Notes: a model not told the origin generated them from the letters alone. Counted from the first letter of the stretch, positions 1 to 7,265 are shown. The stretch is DNA of 15,864 nt from Anaerococcus sp. (GCA_030825745.1 JAPJPH010000009.1:1-15864), one strand, 5' to 3'. A program made the numbers and translations.

Positions 1-1
1 G

Positions 2-226
2 GCAGGAAGAAGATTCAGACCAAGAAAAAAGGTAGATCCATTTGTAAAAGATCCTTCTAAAGTAATCGATTATAAAGATATCGAAACTCTAAAGAGATTT
101 ACTACAGATAGAGGAAAGATCTTACCAAGAAGAGTAACAGGTCTTAATGCTAAACACCAAAGAGAAATTACCAGAGCTATCAAAAGAGCTCGTCAAGTAG
201 CATTATTACCATACGAAGAAAATTAA
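2..226 (+). CDS. rpsR: 30S ribosomal protein S18 (3' part)
   Basis: Partial gene: the first base of the window falls inside it, and the last 74 codons plus a TAA stop are present. S18 is a primary component of the small-subunit platform, where it pairs with S6 near the 3' domain of 16S rRNA. The visible part begins with the basic stretch GRRFRPRKK, continues through the family core ([41 protein letters not shown]) and ends with YEEN. This is the normal C-terminal two-thirds of a roughly 75-95 residue protein. Many Firmicutes order these genes rpsF-ssb-rpsR, so the upstream neighbours are probably rpsF and ssb, outside the window. A rho-independent terminator follows 38 bases after the stop, so rpsR is the last gene of its operon. 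Confidence 0.95.
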   Translation, partial: AGRRFRPRKKVDPFVKDPSKVIDYKDIETLKRFTTDRGKILPRRVTGLNAKHQREITRAIKRARQVALLPYEEN

Positions 227-263
227 TAAAAGTTAAATAGAATAAATTCAATAAGCAATAACT

Positions 264-292
264 AAGGATACCTGAGTTGGTATTCTTTTTTA
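264..292 (+). terminator. Rho-independent terminator after rpsR
   Basis: A nine-base-pair stem, AAGGATACC (264-272) against GGTATTCTT (279-287) with one G-U pair, closes a six-base loop (TGAGTT). The right arm runs into a T-rich tail to 291. It ends the ribosomal-protein operon and separates it from hppA. Confidence 0.85.
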
Positions 293-338
293 TTATATAG
301 AACTATCATAAAATATATTACAAATAATCTTTAAAAGG

Positions 339-367
339 TTGAAAAATAGTAAACTTTGTTATAAGAT
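339..367 (+). promoter_or_regulatory. Probable sigma-A promoter of hppA
   Basis: TTGAAA at 339-344 (five of six bases of the -35 consensus) and TAAGAT at 362-367 (four of six of the -10) are separated by 17 bases. Transcription would start near 374, about 23 bases before the hppA start codon. A strong AGGAGG ribosome-binding site follows at 386-391. The preceding terminator means hppA needs its own promoter, which supports this assignment. Confidence 0.6.
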
Positions 368-396
368 TAATAGGTAATAAAAATTAGGAGGAATTT

Positions 397-2361
397 ATGT
401 TCGTAGAAATTTTATCCTTGATTGTAGCAATCCTAGCTTTATTATTTATGGGTTATACAATCAAAGAAAGGATATTACCAGTATCTCTGGGTAATAAAAG
501 AATGAAAGAGATAGCTGGTCATATCAAAGACGGTGCTATGACATTTATATCAAGAGAATATAAATATATAGCAATTTTTGTAGTAGTTGTCTCTATACTT
601 ATAGCAATATTCTTAAGTTATAAAATTATGATTTGCTATATACTAGGTTCAGTTTTTTCAATGCTAGCAGGTTACATTGGAATGAGAGTATCAACAGCAT
701 CAAATGCAAGATGTGCTAACCAAGCTAATGAAGCAGGAACAAGTGGAGCCTTATCTGTTGCATTTTCTGGTGGAGCAGTTATGGGTTTTGCTGTAACAGG
801 ACTTGGATTTTTAGGTATAACAGTAACATATTTGATCTTTAAAGATCCAGCAATTATTATGGGTTATTCATTAGGTGCTTCTTCAGTTGCTCTATTTGCT
901 AGAGTTGGTGGTGGTATCTATACTAAAGCAGCAGACTTGGGAGCTGACCTTGTAGGTAAGGTTGAAGCTGGAATACCAGAAGATGACCCAAGAAACCCAG
1001 CTGTAATAGCTGATAATGTTGGAGATAACGTAGGTGATGTTGCAGGAATGGGTGCTGACTTATTTGAATCATATTCAGGAGCTATTATTTCAGCAATCAC
1101 CCTAGGTATTGTAACAAGTGGAGATGCTGGAAGCAGATATACCCTAATACTTGCAACAGTTGGTATACTAGCAAGTATTGTAGCTAATATATTATTTATG
1201 GGATCAAAGCATAAAAATCCACAAAAAGCCTTAATGAATACAATTTATGTTTCAGGAGCCATTGTACTTATTGCATCAATCATATTCTCATTTATCTACT
1301 TCCAAAAAATAAATGCAGCAATTGCAATTATTACAGGTATTGTTGTAGGTATAGCTATAGGTTTATTAACAGAAATTTATACATCTGATAAGTACAAACA
1401 TGTTAAACAAATTGCAGCTGAATCTAAAACAGGAGTAGCTACAAATATCATAGCAGGACTATCAGCAGGTATGCTTTCAACAGTATTTCCTATTATCCTA
1501 ATAGCCCTAGGTATTATGCTAGCATATTGGGCAGATGGTGTATTTGGTATAGCCCTATCTGCAGTAGGTATGCTATCTACTACAGCAACAACTGTAACAG
1601 TAGATGCTTATGGACCAATCACAGACAATGCCGGTGGTATAGCAGAAATGAGCTACCTACCTGAGCATGTTCGTGATATAACAGATGAATTAGACTCAAT
1701 TGGTAACACAACAGCAGCTATAGGTAAGGGATTCGCTATAGGATCAGCAGCTTTAACAGCCCTATCCTTATTTGTAACATTTTCTGAAACATTACAACTT
1801 GGAGCTATATCTATCCTAGATAGTAAGGTAGTAGCTGGTATGTTTGTAGGTGCTATGCTACCATTCTTATTTACAGCCCTAACTATGAACTCAGTTGGTA
1901 AGGCTGCTACAGAAATGATTGAAGAAGTTAGAAGACAATTTAGATCAGATGATAGGATCCTTAAGGGTGAAATAGAACCAGATTATGCTAAATGTATTGA
2001 TATATCAACAACAGCTTCTCTAAAAGAGATGGTTCTACCAGGAGTACTTGCTATCGTAGTACCTATATTTGTAGGTCTAGTATTTGGACCATATGCCCTA
2101 GGAGGACTTCTAGCAGGAGCCCTAGTTACTGGAGTACTAATGGCAATATTTATGTCAAATGCCGGTGGTGCTTGGGATAATGCTAAAAAATATATTGAAA
2201 CACTTAAAGGTGAAGAAGGTAAGGGATCTGATGCTCACAAGGCAGCAGTAGTTGGAGATACAGTAGGAGATCCATTTAAGGATACTTCAGGTCCAGCCCT
2301 AAACATTCTTATAAAACTTATGACAGTAGTTTCAGTAGTATGCGCAAATTTATTTATTTAA
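397..2361 (+). CDS. hppA: K+-dependent ion-translocating membrane pyrophosphatase
   Basis: Integral membrane pyrophosphatase (654 aa) that hydrolyses PPi and uses the energy to pump Na+ and/or H+ out of the cytoplasm. It is hydrophobic throughout, as expected for the usual 16 helices. Catalytic loops are intact: [12 protein letters not shown] (196-207) followed by DNVGDNVGD (206-214), and [10 protein letters not shown] (620-629) near the C-terminus. [10 protein letters not shown] (436-445) has Ala at 440 and Gly at 443, the signature of K+-dependent enzymes; K+-independent ones carry Lys and Thr there. The ion-gate glutamate lies in DLFESY (Glu224), the position found in Na+-pumping enzymes and in some H+-pumping ones. 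Na+ transport is therefore likely but not proven. The start has AGGAGG six bases upstream. The gene stands alone, and no terminator lies between it and the T-box promoter that begins one base after its stop. Confidence 0.95.
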   Translation: MFVEILSLIVAILALLFMGYTIKERILPVSLGNKRMKEIAGHIKDGAMTFISREYKYIAIFVVVVSILIAIFLSYKIMICYILGSVFSMLAGYIGMRVSTASNARCANQANEAGTSGALSVAFSGGAVMGFAVTGLGFLGITVTYLIFKDPAIIMGYSLGASSVALFARVGGGIYTKAADLGADLVGKVEAGIPEDDPRNPAVIADNVGDNVGDVAGMGADLFESYSGAIISAITLGIVTSGDAGSRYTLILATVGILASIVANILFMGSKHKNPQKALMNTIYVSGAIVLIASIIFSFIYFQKINAAIAIITGIVVGIAIGLLTEIYTSDKYKHVKQIAAESKTGVATNIIAGLSAGMLSTVFPIILIALGIMLAYWADGVFGIALSAVGMLSTTATTVTVDAYGPITDNAGGIAEMSYLPEHVRDITDELDSIGNTTAAIGKGFAIGSAALTALSLFVTFSETLQLGAISILDSKVVAGMFVGAMLPFLFTALTMNSVGKAATEMIEEVRRQFRSDDRILKGEIEPDYAKCIDISTTASLKEMVLPGVLAIVVPIFVGLVFGPYALGGLLAGALVTGVLMAIFMSNAGGAWDNAKKYIETLKGEEGKGSDAHKAAVVGDTVGDPFKDTSGPALNILIKLMTVVSVVCANLFI

Positions 2362-2362
2362 C

Positions 2363-2390
2363 TTGACAAAGATAAAAACCATGATATAAT
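2363..2390 (+). promoter_or_regulatory. Consensus extended -10 promoter of the T-box operon
   Basis: A perfect TTGACA (2363-2368) and a perfect TATAAT (2385-2390) are 16 bases apart, with the extended -10 dinucleotide TG at 2382-2383. Transcription should begin near 2397. The -35 box starts one base after the hppA stop codon. Strong, constitutive initiation is expected, leaving control to the T-box leader downstream. Confidence 0.9.
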
Positions 2391-2396
2391 TAACCT

Positions 2397-2650
2397 AAAT
2401 AAAGCTGAGATAAGAAGAGTAGCTTATCATAAAAATCTTAAAGCGAGTCTTGTAGAGTGTGAGAAGATAAGATTTTGATTAGTGAAGAGAGTCTTTGAGC
2501 CATCTACCCAAAATAATAGTAGGGTAGGTCAGGTAGGCCTGTTATAGCCAAAGAGTATTAAATGTACTTATTGAGTTTTATTTAGTGATAGATAAAAAAA
2601 TTTGGGTGGCAACACGAGTCTTCGTCCCTTTGGGGATGAGGGCTTTTTTT
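2397..2650 (+). promoter_or_regulatory. T-box leader, probably tRNA-Glu responsive
   Basis: A tRNA-sensing leader RNA that prevents termination when its cognate tRNA is uncharged. Stem I has a base helix GCT/AGC (2404-2406/2498-2500), a GA-rich kink-turn, and a lower helix AAGA/TCTT (2412-2415/2492-2495). Its specifier loop has AGTA (2418-2421) opposite GAA (2484-2486). An upper helix, AAAATCTTA/TAAGATTTT, leads to distal-loop motifs AGCGAG (2442-2447) and GTGTGAGA (2457-2464). The triplet after the loop-E GAA is GAG (2487-2489, Glu), followed by A. A further stem is CTACCC/GGGTAG (2504-2509/2522-2527). The T-box core GGGTGGCAACACG presents TGGC (2607-2610), which pairs with a tRNA ending GCCA; bacterial tRNA-Glu normally has G73. 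The terminator is an 11-bp stem (2618-2628/2633-2643) followed by seven T. The leader class is certain. The Glu reading is inferred; AGA (Arg) one base over is the main alternative. Confidence 0.9.
2618..2650 (+). terminator. T-box conditional terminator
   Basis: The eleven-base-pair stem 2618-2628/2633-2643, with three G-U pairs, has a TTTG loop and a run of seven T at 2644-2650. The left arm ends in CCC, which can instead pair with the GGG preceding the T-box TGGC bulge to form the antiterminator. The same element is the only terminator available to transcripts that start at hppA. Confidence 0.85.
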
Positions 2651-2670
2651 ATTGCTAGAAAGGAAAGTTT

Positions 2671-4155
2671 ATGAAAAGGAAGAAAATTTACAAAGTATTG
2701 ACCTTATTTGTAGGTATACTAATCTTATTTAGTGGGAAATCTTTAGCAGATAACAAAGATACCTCCTACCTAGATGATGGAGTATTGGATGTAGGAACCA
2801 GTGCTGATTTTCCACCATATGAATACTATGAAAATGATAAAATGGTTGGAATAGATGTTGAGATAATGGATGCCCTAGCCAAGGAATTAGGTGTTGAAGT
2901 AAAAATGCATGATATGGACTTTAATAATATCATAGCATCCATCCAATCAGGTAAACTAGATGCAGGGGCGGCAGGATTTACAGTAACAGAAGATAGGAAA
3001 AAGAGTGTCAACTTTACAGATACCATCAACAAAACCAAGCAGGTTATAGTAGTAAGAAAAGATTCTGATATAGAAAATACAGATGGCCTAAAAGATAAAA
3101 AAATAGCTACCCAACTAGGAACAGTTGGTGATATGTATGCTAAAGATGACTTTGGAGAAGAAAATGTCCTAGCCTTTACCAAGGTTCCAGATGCAATATT
3201 GGCCCTTGAAAATCAGAAGGTAGATGCAGTAATAATAGATAATGAAACAGCTAAAAACTTTGCATCTGCATCCAGTAAGATAAAAATAAATCAGTCAGCT
3301 TATGTTGAAGAAGAATATGCCATAGCGGTAGGTAAAAATAATAAAGAGCTTGAAGAAAAACTAAACCTAGCCCTTATAAAACTAAAAGATGAGGGAGTTA
3401 TAGATCAAATTAAAGCAAAATATGAAGATAATGATCTAGGTAAAAAGTCAAATGGTTTTTTTGATAGATTATACAATGGACTAGTAGCTGGAGGAGTTTA
3501 TAAGTACTTATTTGATGGTTTGAAGACAACCCTAATAGTAACATTTTTTGCCCTAATAATATCTTTTGTATTGGGTATCTTTATGGCCATAATAAAAACT
3601 TTAGCCAACGATTTAAAACTAAGCTGGAAGTCACCTAAGGGATTTGCCTTAAACCTAATAGATAAGATAGTTAGTCTATTTATAACCATAATTAGGGGTA
3701 CTCCATCAACCATCCAACTACTTATAATGTTTAATGTAATACTTAAAAATATGGACAACCTTGTAGTAATAGCCATAATTTCATTTGCCCTAAACTCATC
3801 AGCTTATATGGCAGAGTTATTTAGAGGAGGAATTAACTCAGTTCCAAAAGGAGAAATAGAGGCAGCTAGAAGTCTAGGACTTTCATTTTCACAAACTCTT
3901 AAAAAAATAACCATACCTCAGGCTATAAAAATATCCTTCCCAGCACTAGGAAATGAGATTATAACCTTATTTAAAGAAACATCTATAGCCGGGTTTATAG
4001 GATTATTAGACCTAACAAGGGGGGCATCTGTTATAATAAGTCAGACCTTTGATGCAGCAATAGCATATTTTGCAGCAGCTGCCATATACCTTATTATAGT
4101 AATATTAGTAGAAAAGATATTTAAGCAAATAGAGAAAGGATACCAATATGCTTAG
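2671..4155 (+). CDS. Polar amino acid ABC importer, fused binding protein and permease
   Basis: A 494-residue fusion of an extracytoplasmic solute-binding protein and its membrane permease, as in GlnP-type glutamine/glutamate importers of Firmicutes. Residues 1-27 are a signal peptide or anchor (basic start, hydrophobic core, ending LADN). Residues about 37-252 are a family-3 binding domain: [14 protein letters not shown] at the start, [13 protein letters not shown] (99-111) with Arg109 placed to hold the substrate carboxylate, and [14 protein letters not shown] near 178-191. Residues about 280-485 are the permease, with a HisM-type start ([14 protein letters not shown]) and the ATPase-docking EAA loop at about 395-417 ([10 protein letters not shown]). 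The T-box upstream suggests glutamate, or glutamine through tRNA-Glu charging, as substrate; sequence alone does not settle this. AAGGAAAG precedes the ATG. The gene overlaps the next by eight bases, so the two are one translationally coupled unit. Confidence 0.92.
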   Translation: MKRKKIYKVLTLFVGILILFSGKSLADNKDTSYLDDGVLDVGTSADFPPYEYYENDKMVGIDVEIMDALAKELGVEVKMHDMDFNNIIASIQSGKLDAGAAGFTVTEDRKKSVNFTDTINKTKQVIVVRKDSDIENTDGLKDKKIATQLGTVGDMYAKDDFGEENVLAFTKVPDAILALENQKVDAVIIDNETAKNFASASSKIKINQSAYVEEEYAIAVGKNNKELEEKLNLALIKLKDEGVIDQIKAKYEDNDLGKKSNGFFDRLYNGLVAGGVYKYLFDGLKTTLIVTFFALIISFVLGIFMAIIKTLANDLKLSWKSPKGFALNLIDKIVSLFITIIRGTPSTIQLLIMFNVILKNMDNLVVIAIISFALNSSAYMAELFRGGINSVPKGEIEAARSLGLSFSQTLKKITIPQAIKISFPALGNEIITLFKETSIAGFIGLLDLTRGASVIISQTFDAAIAYFAAAAIYLIIVILVEKIFKQIEKGYQYA

Positions 4156-4873
4156 GACAAAAGATCTTTGTAAGTCATTTAATGAAAATGAAGTTTTAAA
4201 AGGAATTAACTTTGATATAAAAGAAAAGGAAGTTATTTCAATAATAGGACCTTCAGGATCAGGTAAATCAACCTTTCTAAGGTGCCTAAACAAGTTAGAG
4301 ACTATAGATAAGGGAGAAATTTATTATAAGGATAAATTAATAAGTAGCGATCAAACAGATATAAATAAAATCAGGGAAGAAGTAGGGATGGTATTTCAAC
4401 AATTTAACCTATTTTCTAACCTAACTATCCTAGAAAATTTAACCCTAGCTCCAGTTATTAGAAAAAAACTAACAAACAAGGAGGCAGAAGAAAAAGCAGA
4501 GACACTACTAGAAAGAATATCCCTATTAGATAAAAAAGATTCATATCCAAAGTCCCTATCAGGTGGTCAAAAACAAAGGATAGCCATAATTAGGGCTCTA
4601 ATGATGGATCCAAAACTATTATTATTTGATGAACCTACCAGTGCCCTAGATCCTGAGATGGTAAAAGAAGTATTAGACCTAATGGGAGATTTGGCCAAGG
4701 AAGGTATGACCATGATAGTAGTAACCCATGAGATGGGTTTTGCCAGAGAAGTATCTGATAAAGTAATCCTAATGGATGACGGGCTTGTAGTTGAAGTAAA
4801 TGATAATCCAGAAGAATTTTTCAAAAACCCAAAAGAAGAAAGGTCTAAGGAGTTTTTATCAAAGATACTTTAA
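4148..4873 (+). CDS. glnQ: Polar amino acid ABC transporter ATP-binding protein
   Basis: ATPase subunit (241 aa) that drives the preceding fused binding protein/permease. All ABC motifs are present: Walker [10 protein letters not shown] (34-42), Q-loop Gln84 in MVFQQFNLF, signature LSGGQKQR (137-144), Walker [14 protein letters not shown] (157-169) and switch His194 in [22 protein letters not shown] and the length are typical of the GlnQ/HisP polar amino acid group. The start codon lies eight bases inside the previous gene, with GAGAAAGGA just upstream. No C-terminal regulatory domain is present. No terminator follows; the promoter of the tRNA-Leu gene starts one base after the stop, so the T-box transcript may run on into the tRNA. 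The symbol reflects family membership; the substrate is inferred from the T-box. Confidence 0.92.
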   Translation: MLRTKDLCKSFNENEVLKGINFDIKEKEVISIIGPSGSGKSTFLRCLNKLETIDKGEIYYKDKLISSDQTDINKIREEVGMVFQQFNLFSNLTILENLTLAPVIRKKLTNKEAEEKAETLLERISLLDKKDSYPKSLSGGQKQRIAIIRALMMDPKLLLFDEPTSALDPEMVKEVLDLMGDLAKEGMTMIVVTHEMGFAREVSDKVILMDDGLVVEVNDNPEEFFKNPKEERSKEFLSKIL

Positions 4874-4874
4874 T

Positions 4875-4903
4875 TTGACAGTTTATAGTTTTAAGAGTAT
4901 TAT
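4875..4903 (+). promoter_or_regulatory. Promoter of tRNA-Leu
   Basis: A perfect TTGACA (4875-4880), 17 bases, then TATTAT (4898-4903, five of six). Transcription would begin near 4910, about 11 bases before the mature tRNA end. As with the T-box promoter, the -35 box starts exactly one base after the upstream TAA stop. Confidence 0.85.
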
Positions 4904-4918
4904 TATTAGGTAATACTC
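4895..4918 (+). repeat. Inverted repeat over the tRNA promoter -10 and start site
   Basis: Perfect eight-base arms GAGTATTA (4895-4902) and TAATACTC (4911-4918) with an eight-base spacer. The left arm covers most of the -10 box and the right arm lies just downstream of the expected start. It lacks a T-run, so it is not a terminator for the gene before it. It could be an operator or a short hairpin in readthrough RNA; function is unknown. Confidence 0.45.
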
Positions 4919-4920
4919 AA

Positions 4921-5010
4921 GCGGGATTGGCGGAACTGGCAGACGCGCAAGACTAAGGATCTTGTGACCGATTTTAGGTCGTGGAAGTTCAAATCTTCTA
5001 TCCCGCACCA
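4921..5010 (+). tRNA. tRNA-Leu, anticodon AAG
   Basis: A complete 90-base class II tRNA with encoded CCA. The acceptor stem is GCGGGAT (4921-4927) with ATCCCGC before A73-CCA. The D stem is GCG/CGC with GG in the loop. The anticodon stem CAAGA/TCTTG (4948-4952/4960-4964) encloses the loop CTAAGGA, giving anticodon AAG (4955-4957), with G37. The long variable arm (GACC/GGTC stem) and A73 discriminator identify a leucine tRNA rather than serine. The T arm is GGAAG/CTTCT around TTCAAAT. AAG reads CUU directly, and more Leu codons if A34 is deaminated to inosine. Most bacteria use a GAG tRNA for these codons, so this is a less usual choice. Confidence 0.96.
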
Positions 5011-5019
5011 TGAAATGTT

Positions 5020-5050
5020 AAGGAACGTTGTAATAACAACGTTCCTTTTT
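5020..5050 (+). terminator. Strong terminator after tRNA-Leu
   Basis: A perfect eleven-base-pair stem AGGAACGTTGT (5021-5031) / ACAACGTTCCT (5036-5046) with loop AATA is followed by T through 5050. It ends the tRNA transcript and any readthrough from the amino acid importer operon. Confidence 0.93.
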
Positions 5051-5173
5051 AGGTATGAAAAAAATTAGAGAAGAATTAAAAAAAGTCAAAAGTAAATAAA
5101 TAAATATCAGTAAATTAAATGAAATTTTGCTCCATCTCTCACTAAATAATATACTTAGAGAATATCTTACATA

Positions 5174-5191
5174 TTTGTAATAATTTACAAA
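5174..5191 (+). repeat. Palindrome upstream of the iron-uptake promoter
   Basis: TTTGTAA (5174-5180) and TTACAAA (5185-5191) are perfect seven-base arms around TAAT, centred about 60 bases upstream of the expected start of the iron importer transcript. The position would suit an additional regulator. It resembles but does not match the clostridial Rex site (TTGTTAA-N4-TTAACAA), being two bases shorter between the TTG ends. The rest of 5051-5207 is AT-rich and I see no gene in it. Confidence 0.35.
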
Positions 5192-5207
5192 AAATTGATT
5201 AAAATCA

Positions 5208-5236
5208 TTGACTTGAGTATAGCCCTATGGTATACT
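5208..5236 (+). promoter_or_regulatory. Promoter of the siderophore importer operon
   Basis: TTGACT (5208-5213, five of six), 17 bases, then TATACT (5231-5236, five of six), with TG at 5228-5229 making an extended -10. Transcription would begin near 5243. The spacer and -10 are also part of a dyad, AGTATA (5216-5221) and TATACT (5231-5236), separated by nine bases; this may be chance or an operator. The Fur-type box begins at about +3. Confidence 0.82.
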
Positions 5237-5244
5237 TGCGATAT

Positions 5245-5259
5245 TGATAATTAGTATCA
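5245..5259 (+). promoter_or_regulatory. Fur box (iron-responsive operator)
   Basis: TGATAATTAGTATCA matches the Firmicutes 7-1-7 Fur consensus TGATAAT-N-ATTATCA at 13 of 14 defined positions; the only difference is G for T at 5254. It lies just downstream of the expected transcription start and ahead of a siderophore importer, where a bound repressor would block transcription in iron-replete cells. PerR and Zur boxes share this core, but the genes controlled favour Fur. Confidence 0.8.
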
Positions 5260-5275
5260 TAGAAAAGGAGAGAGT

Positions 5276-6304
5276 ATGAAATTTTATAGACTATTATTAA
5301 CAGCTGGACTAGCTTTAGCTCTTGCTGCTTGTACAAATAATGAAGTCAAGGATGAGCCAAAAGGTAATAAAAATCCTATAAGTGAGGATAAAAAAGTTAC
5401 TAACGATCAGCCTGCTTTAGAGACTATCAAAGTTAGGGATAGGCATGGGGATATAGAAGTAATCAAAAACCCTCAAAAAGTTGTGGCCTTAGATAGTAGG
5501 ACTTTTGATGTATTAGAAAAGATGGGGGTTAAACTTCTTGCTGCACCGAAGGATGTGATGGATCAAGAATCTTATTATGTAGCTGATGAAAAAGTTGAAA
5601 ATTTAGGCAATCATAGAGAACCTAATTTAGAGTTATTAGCTGCCATGGATCCTGAGCTTGTTATTGTAGGTCAGAGATTTCAAAGCTACTATGATCAAAT
5701 AAAAGAATTGCTACCAAATGCTTCTGTTATAGATATAGATATAGATGTTTCTGAAAATAGTAAATCACCTGGGGAAAATCTTAAAGATGGTCTAATAAAT
5801 TCAACAACAATCCTAGGAGAGATCTTTGATAAAGAAGATATAGCCAAAGATTTAATTGAAGGATTTAATAAGTCTATAGATGATGCAAAATCTTCTTATA
5901 AGGGAGATAGGACTATGGGTGTAATTGTTTCAGGTGGTAATATAGGATATTCATCTCCTAAATATGGAAGGGTATGGGGACCAATTTTTGAAATTTTAGA
6001 GCTAAACCCAGCACTAACTGTAAAAAATGATAGCTCACAGCATAAGGGAGATGATATTTCAGTAGAGGCTATAGCTGAATCTAAGCCAAGCTACCTCCTA
6101 GTTTTAGATAGAGATGCAGCAGTTAGCAGCATAGAAGATAAAAAACCAGCCAAGGATGTTTTAGAAAATTCCCTAGCTCTAAAAGATCTAGCTGCTATTA
6201 AGGATGAAAAGATCTATTACGCACCTAATAATACTTATACGAATGAGTCAATTATAACTTATACAAAGATATTTAATGGGCTTGGAGAGTTATTTGAAAA
6301 ATAA
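5276..6304 (+). CDS. Iron-siderophore ABC importer, substrate-binding lipoprotein
   Basis: Cell-surface lipoprotein (342 aa) that captures a ferric siderophore and delivers it to the permeases encoded next. The signal peptide ends in the lipobox LAAC, with Cys19 as the lipid-modified residue, followed by a charged linker to about residue 50. Residues about 65-340 are a class III (helical-backbone) binding domain: NPQKVVALDSRTFDVLEKMG, then LLAAMDPELVIVGQR and VEAIAESKPSYLLVLDRDAA. Arg134, Arg232 and Arg279 fall where CeuE/YclQ-type catecholate-siderophore receptors place their three iron-chelate-binding arginines; VLDRDAA is particularly YclQ-like. Petrobactin-type or other catecholate ligands are thus plausible, though unproven. 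GGAGAG precedes the ATG. First gene of a four-gene operon under a Fur box. I judge the family assignment firm and the ligand open. Confidence 0.9.
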   Translation: MKFYRLLLTAGLALALAACTNNEVKDEPKGNKNPISEDKKVTNDQPALETIKVRDRHGDIEVIKNPQKVVALDSRTFDVLEKMGVKLLAAPKDVMDQESYYVADEKVENLGNHREPNLELLAAMDPELVIVGQRFQSYYDQIKELLPNASVIDIDIDVSENSKSPGENLKDGLINSTTILGEIFDKEDIAKDLIEGFNKSIDDAKSSYKGDRTMGVIVSGGNIGYSSPKYGRVWGPIFEILELNPALTVKNDSSQHKGDDISVEAIAESKPSYLLVLDRDAAVSSIEDKKPAKDVLENSLALKDLAAIKDEKIYYAPNNTYTNESIITYTKIFNGLGELFEK

Positions 6305-6305
6305 G

Positions 6306-7262
6306 ATGGAAAAGAGCAAGAAAATTATTAATAAACCCTTTCTCCTAGCTCTTATTTTATGTATGTTACTAGCTTTTGTTTCTATATTTACAGGCGCCTA
6401 TGATATATTTACCAACCAAGGTGGTCTAAGGATGATTTTTATAACAAGGATTCCCAGAACCCTGGCGCTTATGCTTTCTGGCATAGCCATGAGCCTATCA
6501 GGGGTTATAATGCAACTGGTTAGCCAAAATAAATTAGTTGAACCAACAACTACAGGAACAATAGAATGGGCAGGGTTAGGACTTTTAGTGGTATATATTC
6601 TAATACCAGGTCCTAGTCTTATGGCAAGGATGACTGGAGCTATTATAGCATCCTTTATAGGGTCTATGGTTTTTTTCATCCTTTTAAAAAATATTAAACT
6701 AAGGTCTTCTCTTTTTCTACCTATAGTAGGAATTATGTTAGGAGCAGTGGTATCAGCTATATCAACCTTCCTAGCTCTAGAATTTAATATGACCCAGGTA
6801 ATAGAAGTTTTCTTCCAAGGATCCTTTGCTCCAGTTCAAAAGGGCAGATATGAGTACTTATATATCATTATAATAATTACCATAGCTGTATATTTTTATG
6901 CAGATAGATTAACCCTAGCCGGTTTAGGAGAAGAATTTTCTAAAAATTTGGGAGTTAATTATAAGAGGATTATCTTAAATGCTAACATTCTAGTAGCCCT
7001 AGCTACAGGAGTAGTTAGTGCTGTAATTGGAAATATTCCATTTCTTGGCCTAATAATTCCAAATATTATTTCAATGTATAGTGGAGATAACCTTAAGGGA
7101 AATATCCCATGGATTGCTGTAGGATCGATGATAGTTATGCTACTTAGTGATATCATATCTAGGATAATTATAGCTCCTTTTGAACTACCAGTTTCACTTA
7201 TCCTAGGTGGTTTTGGATCTTTTATCTTTATATATATTATTTTAAGGCAAAGGGGGGCTTAA
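6306..7262 (+). CDS. Iron-siderophore ABC importer permease 1 (FecCD family)
   Basis: Membrane permease (318 aa from this start) of the BtuC/FecCD family, with about nine or ten hydrophobic segments, forming the channel with the next gene product. Family features include RIPRTLALMLSGIAMSLSGVIMQ (read about residues 35-57), the segment VEPTTTGTIEWAGLGLLV, the ATPase-contact helix LGVNYKRIILNAN, and FLGLIIPNI near the end. It is most like YclN-type petrobactin permeases. Start choice: the ATG at 6306, one base after the upstream stop, gives a short basic N-terminus before the first helix and would rely on translational coupling. Alternatives in the same frame are a TTG at 6294, well placed after GGAG (6284-6287), and an ATG at 6276 with a poor ribosome-binding site. 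Confidence 0.88.
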   Translation: MEKSKKIINKPFLLALILCMLLAFVSIFTGAYDIFTNQGGLRMIFITRIPRTLALMLSGIAMSLSGVIMQLVSQNKLVEPTTTGTIEWAGLGLLVVYILIPGPSLMARMTGAIIASFIGSMVFFILLKNIKLRSSLFLPIVGIMLGAVVSAISTFLALEFNMTQVIEVFFQGSFAPVQKGRYEYLYIIIIITIAVYFYADRLTLAGLGEEFSKNLGVNYKRIILNANILVALATGVVSAVIGNIPFLGLIIPNIISMYSGDNLKGNIPWIAVGSMIVMLLSDIISRIIIAPFELPVSLILGGFGSFIFIYIILRQRGA

Positions 7263-7265
7263 GAG

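Noticed and set aside
2826..3182. Reverse-strand open frame of 118 codons opposite the fused binding protein/permease gene
   Set aside because: Low-complexity Ser/Leu/Thr-rich translation with no recognisable motif; a shadow of the sense gene.
5055..5099. 14-codon frame (MKKIREELKKVKSK) just after the tRNA-Leu terminator
   Set aside because: It begins in the tail of the terminator, has no ribosome-binding site, and is a lysine-rich translation expected from A-rich spacer; perhaps a gene remnant but unsupported.
5174..5191. Reading the TTTGTAA/TTACAAA palindrome as a Rex (NADH-sensing) site
   Set aside because: The arm sequence and spacing differ from the clostridial Rex consensus (TTG to CAA span of 16 rather than 18 bases); kept only as a palindrome of unknown role.
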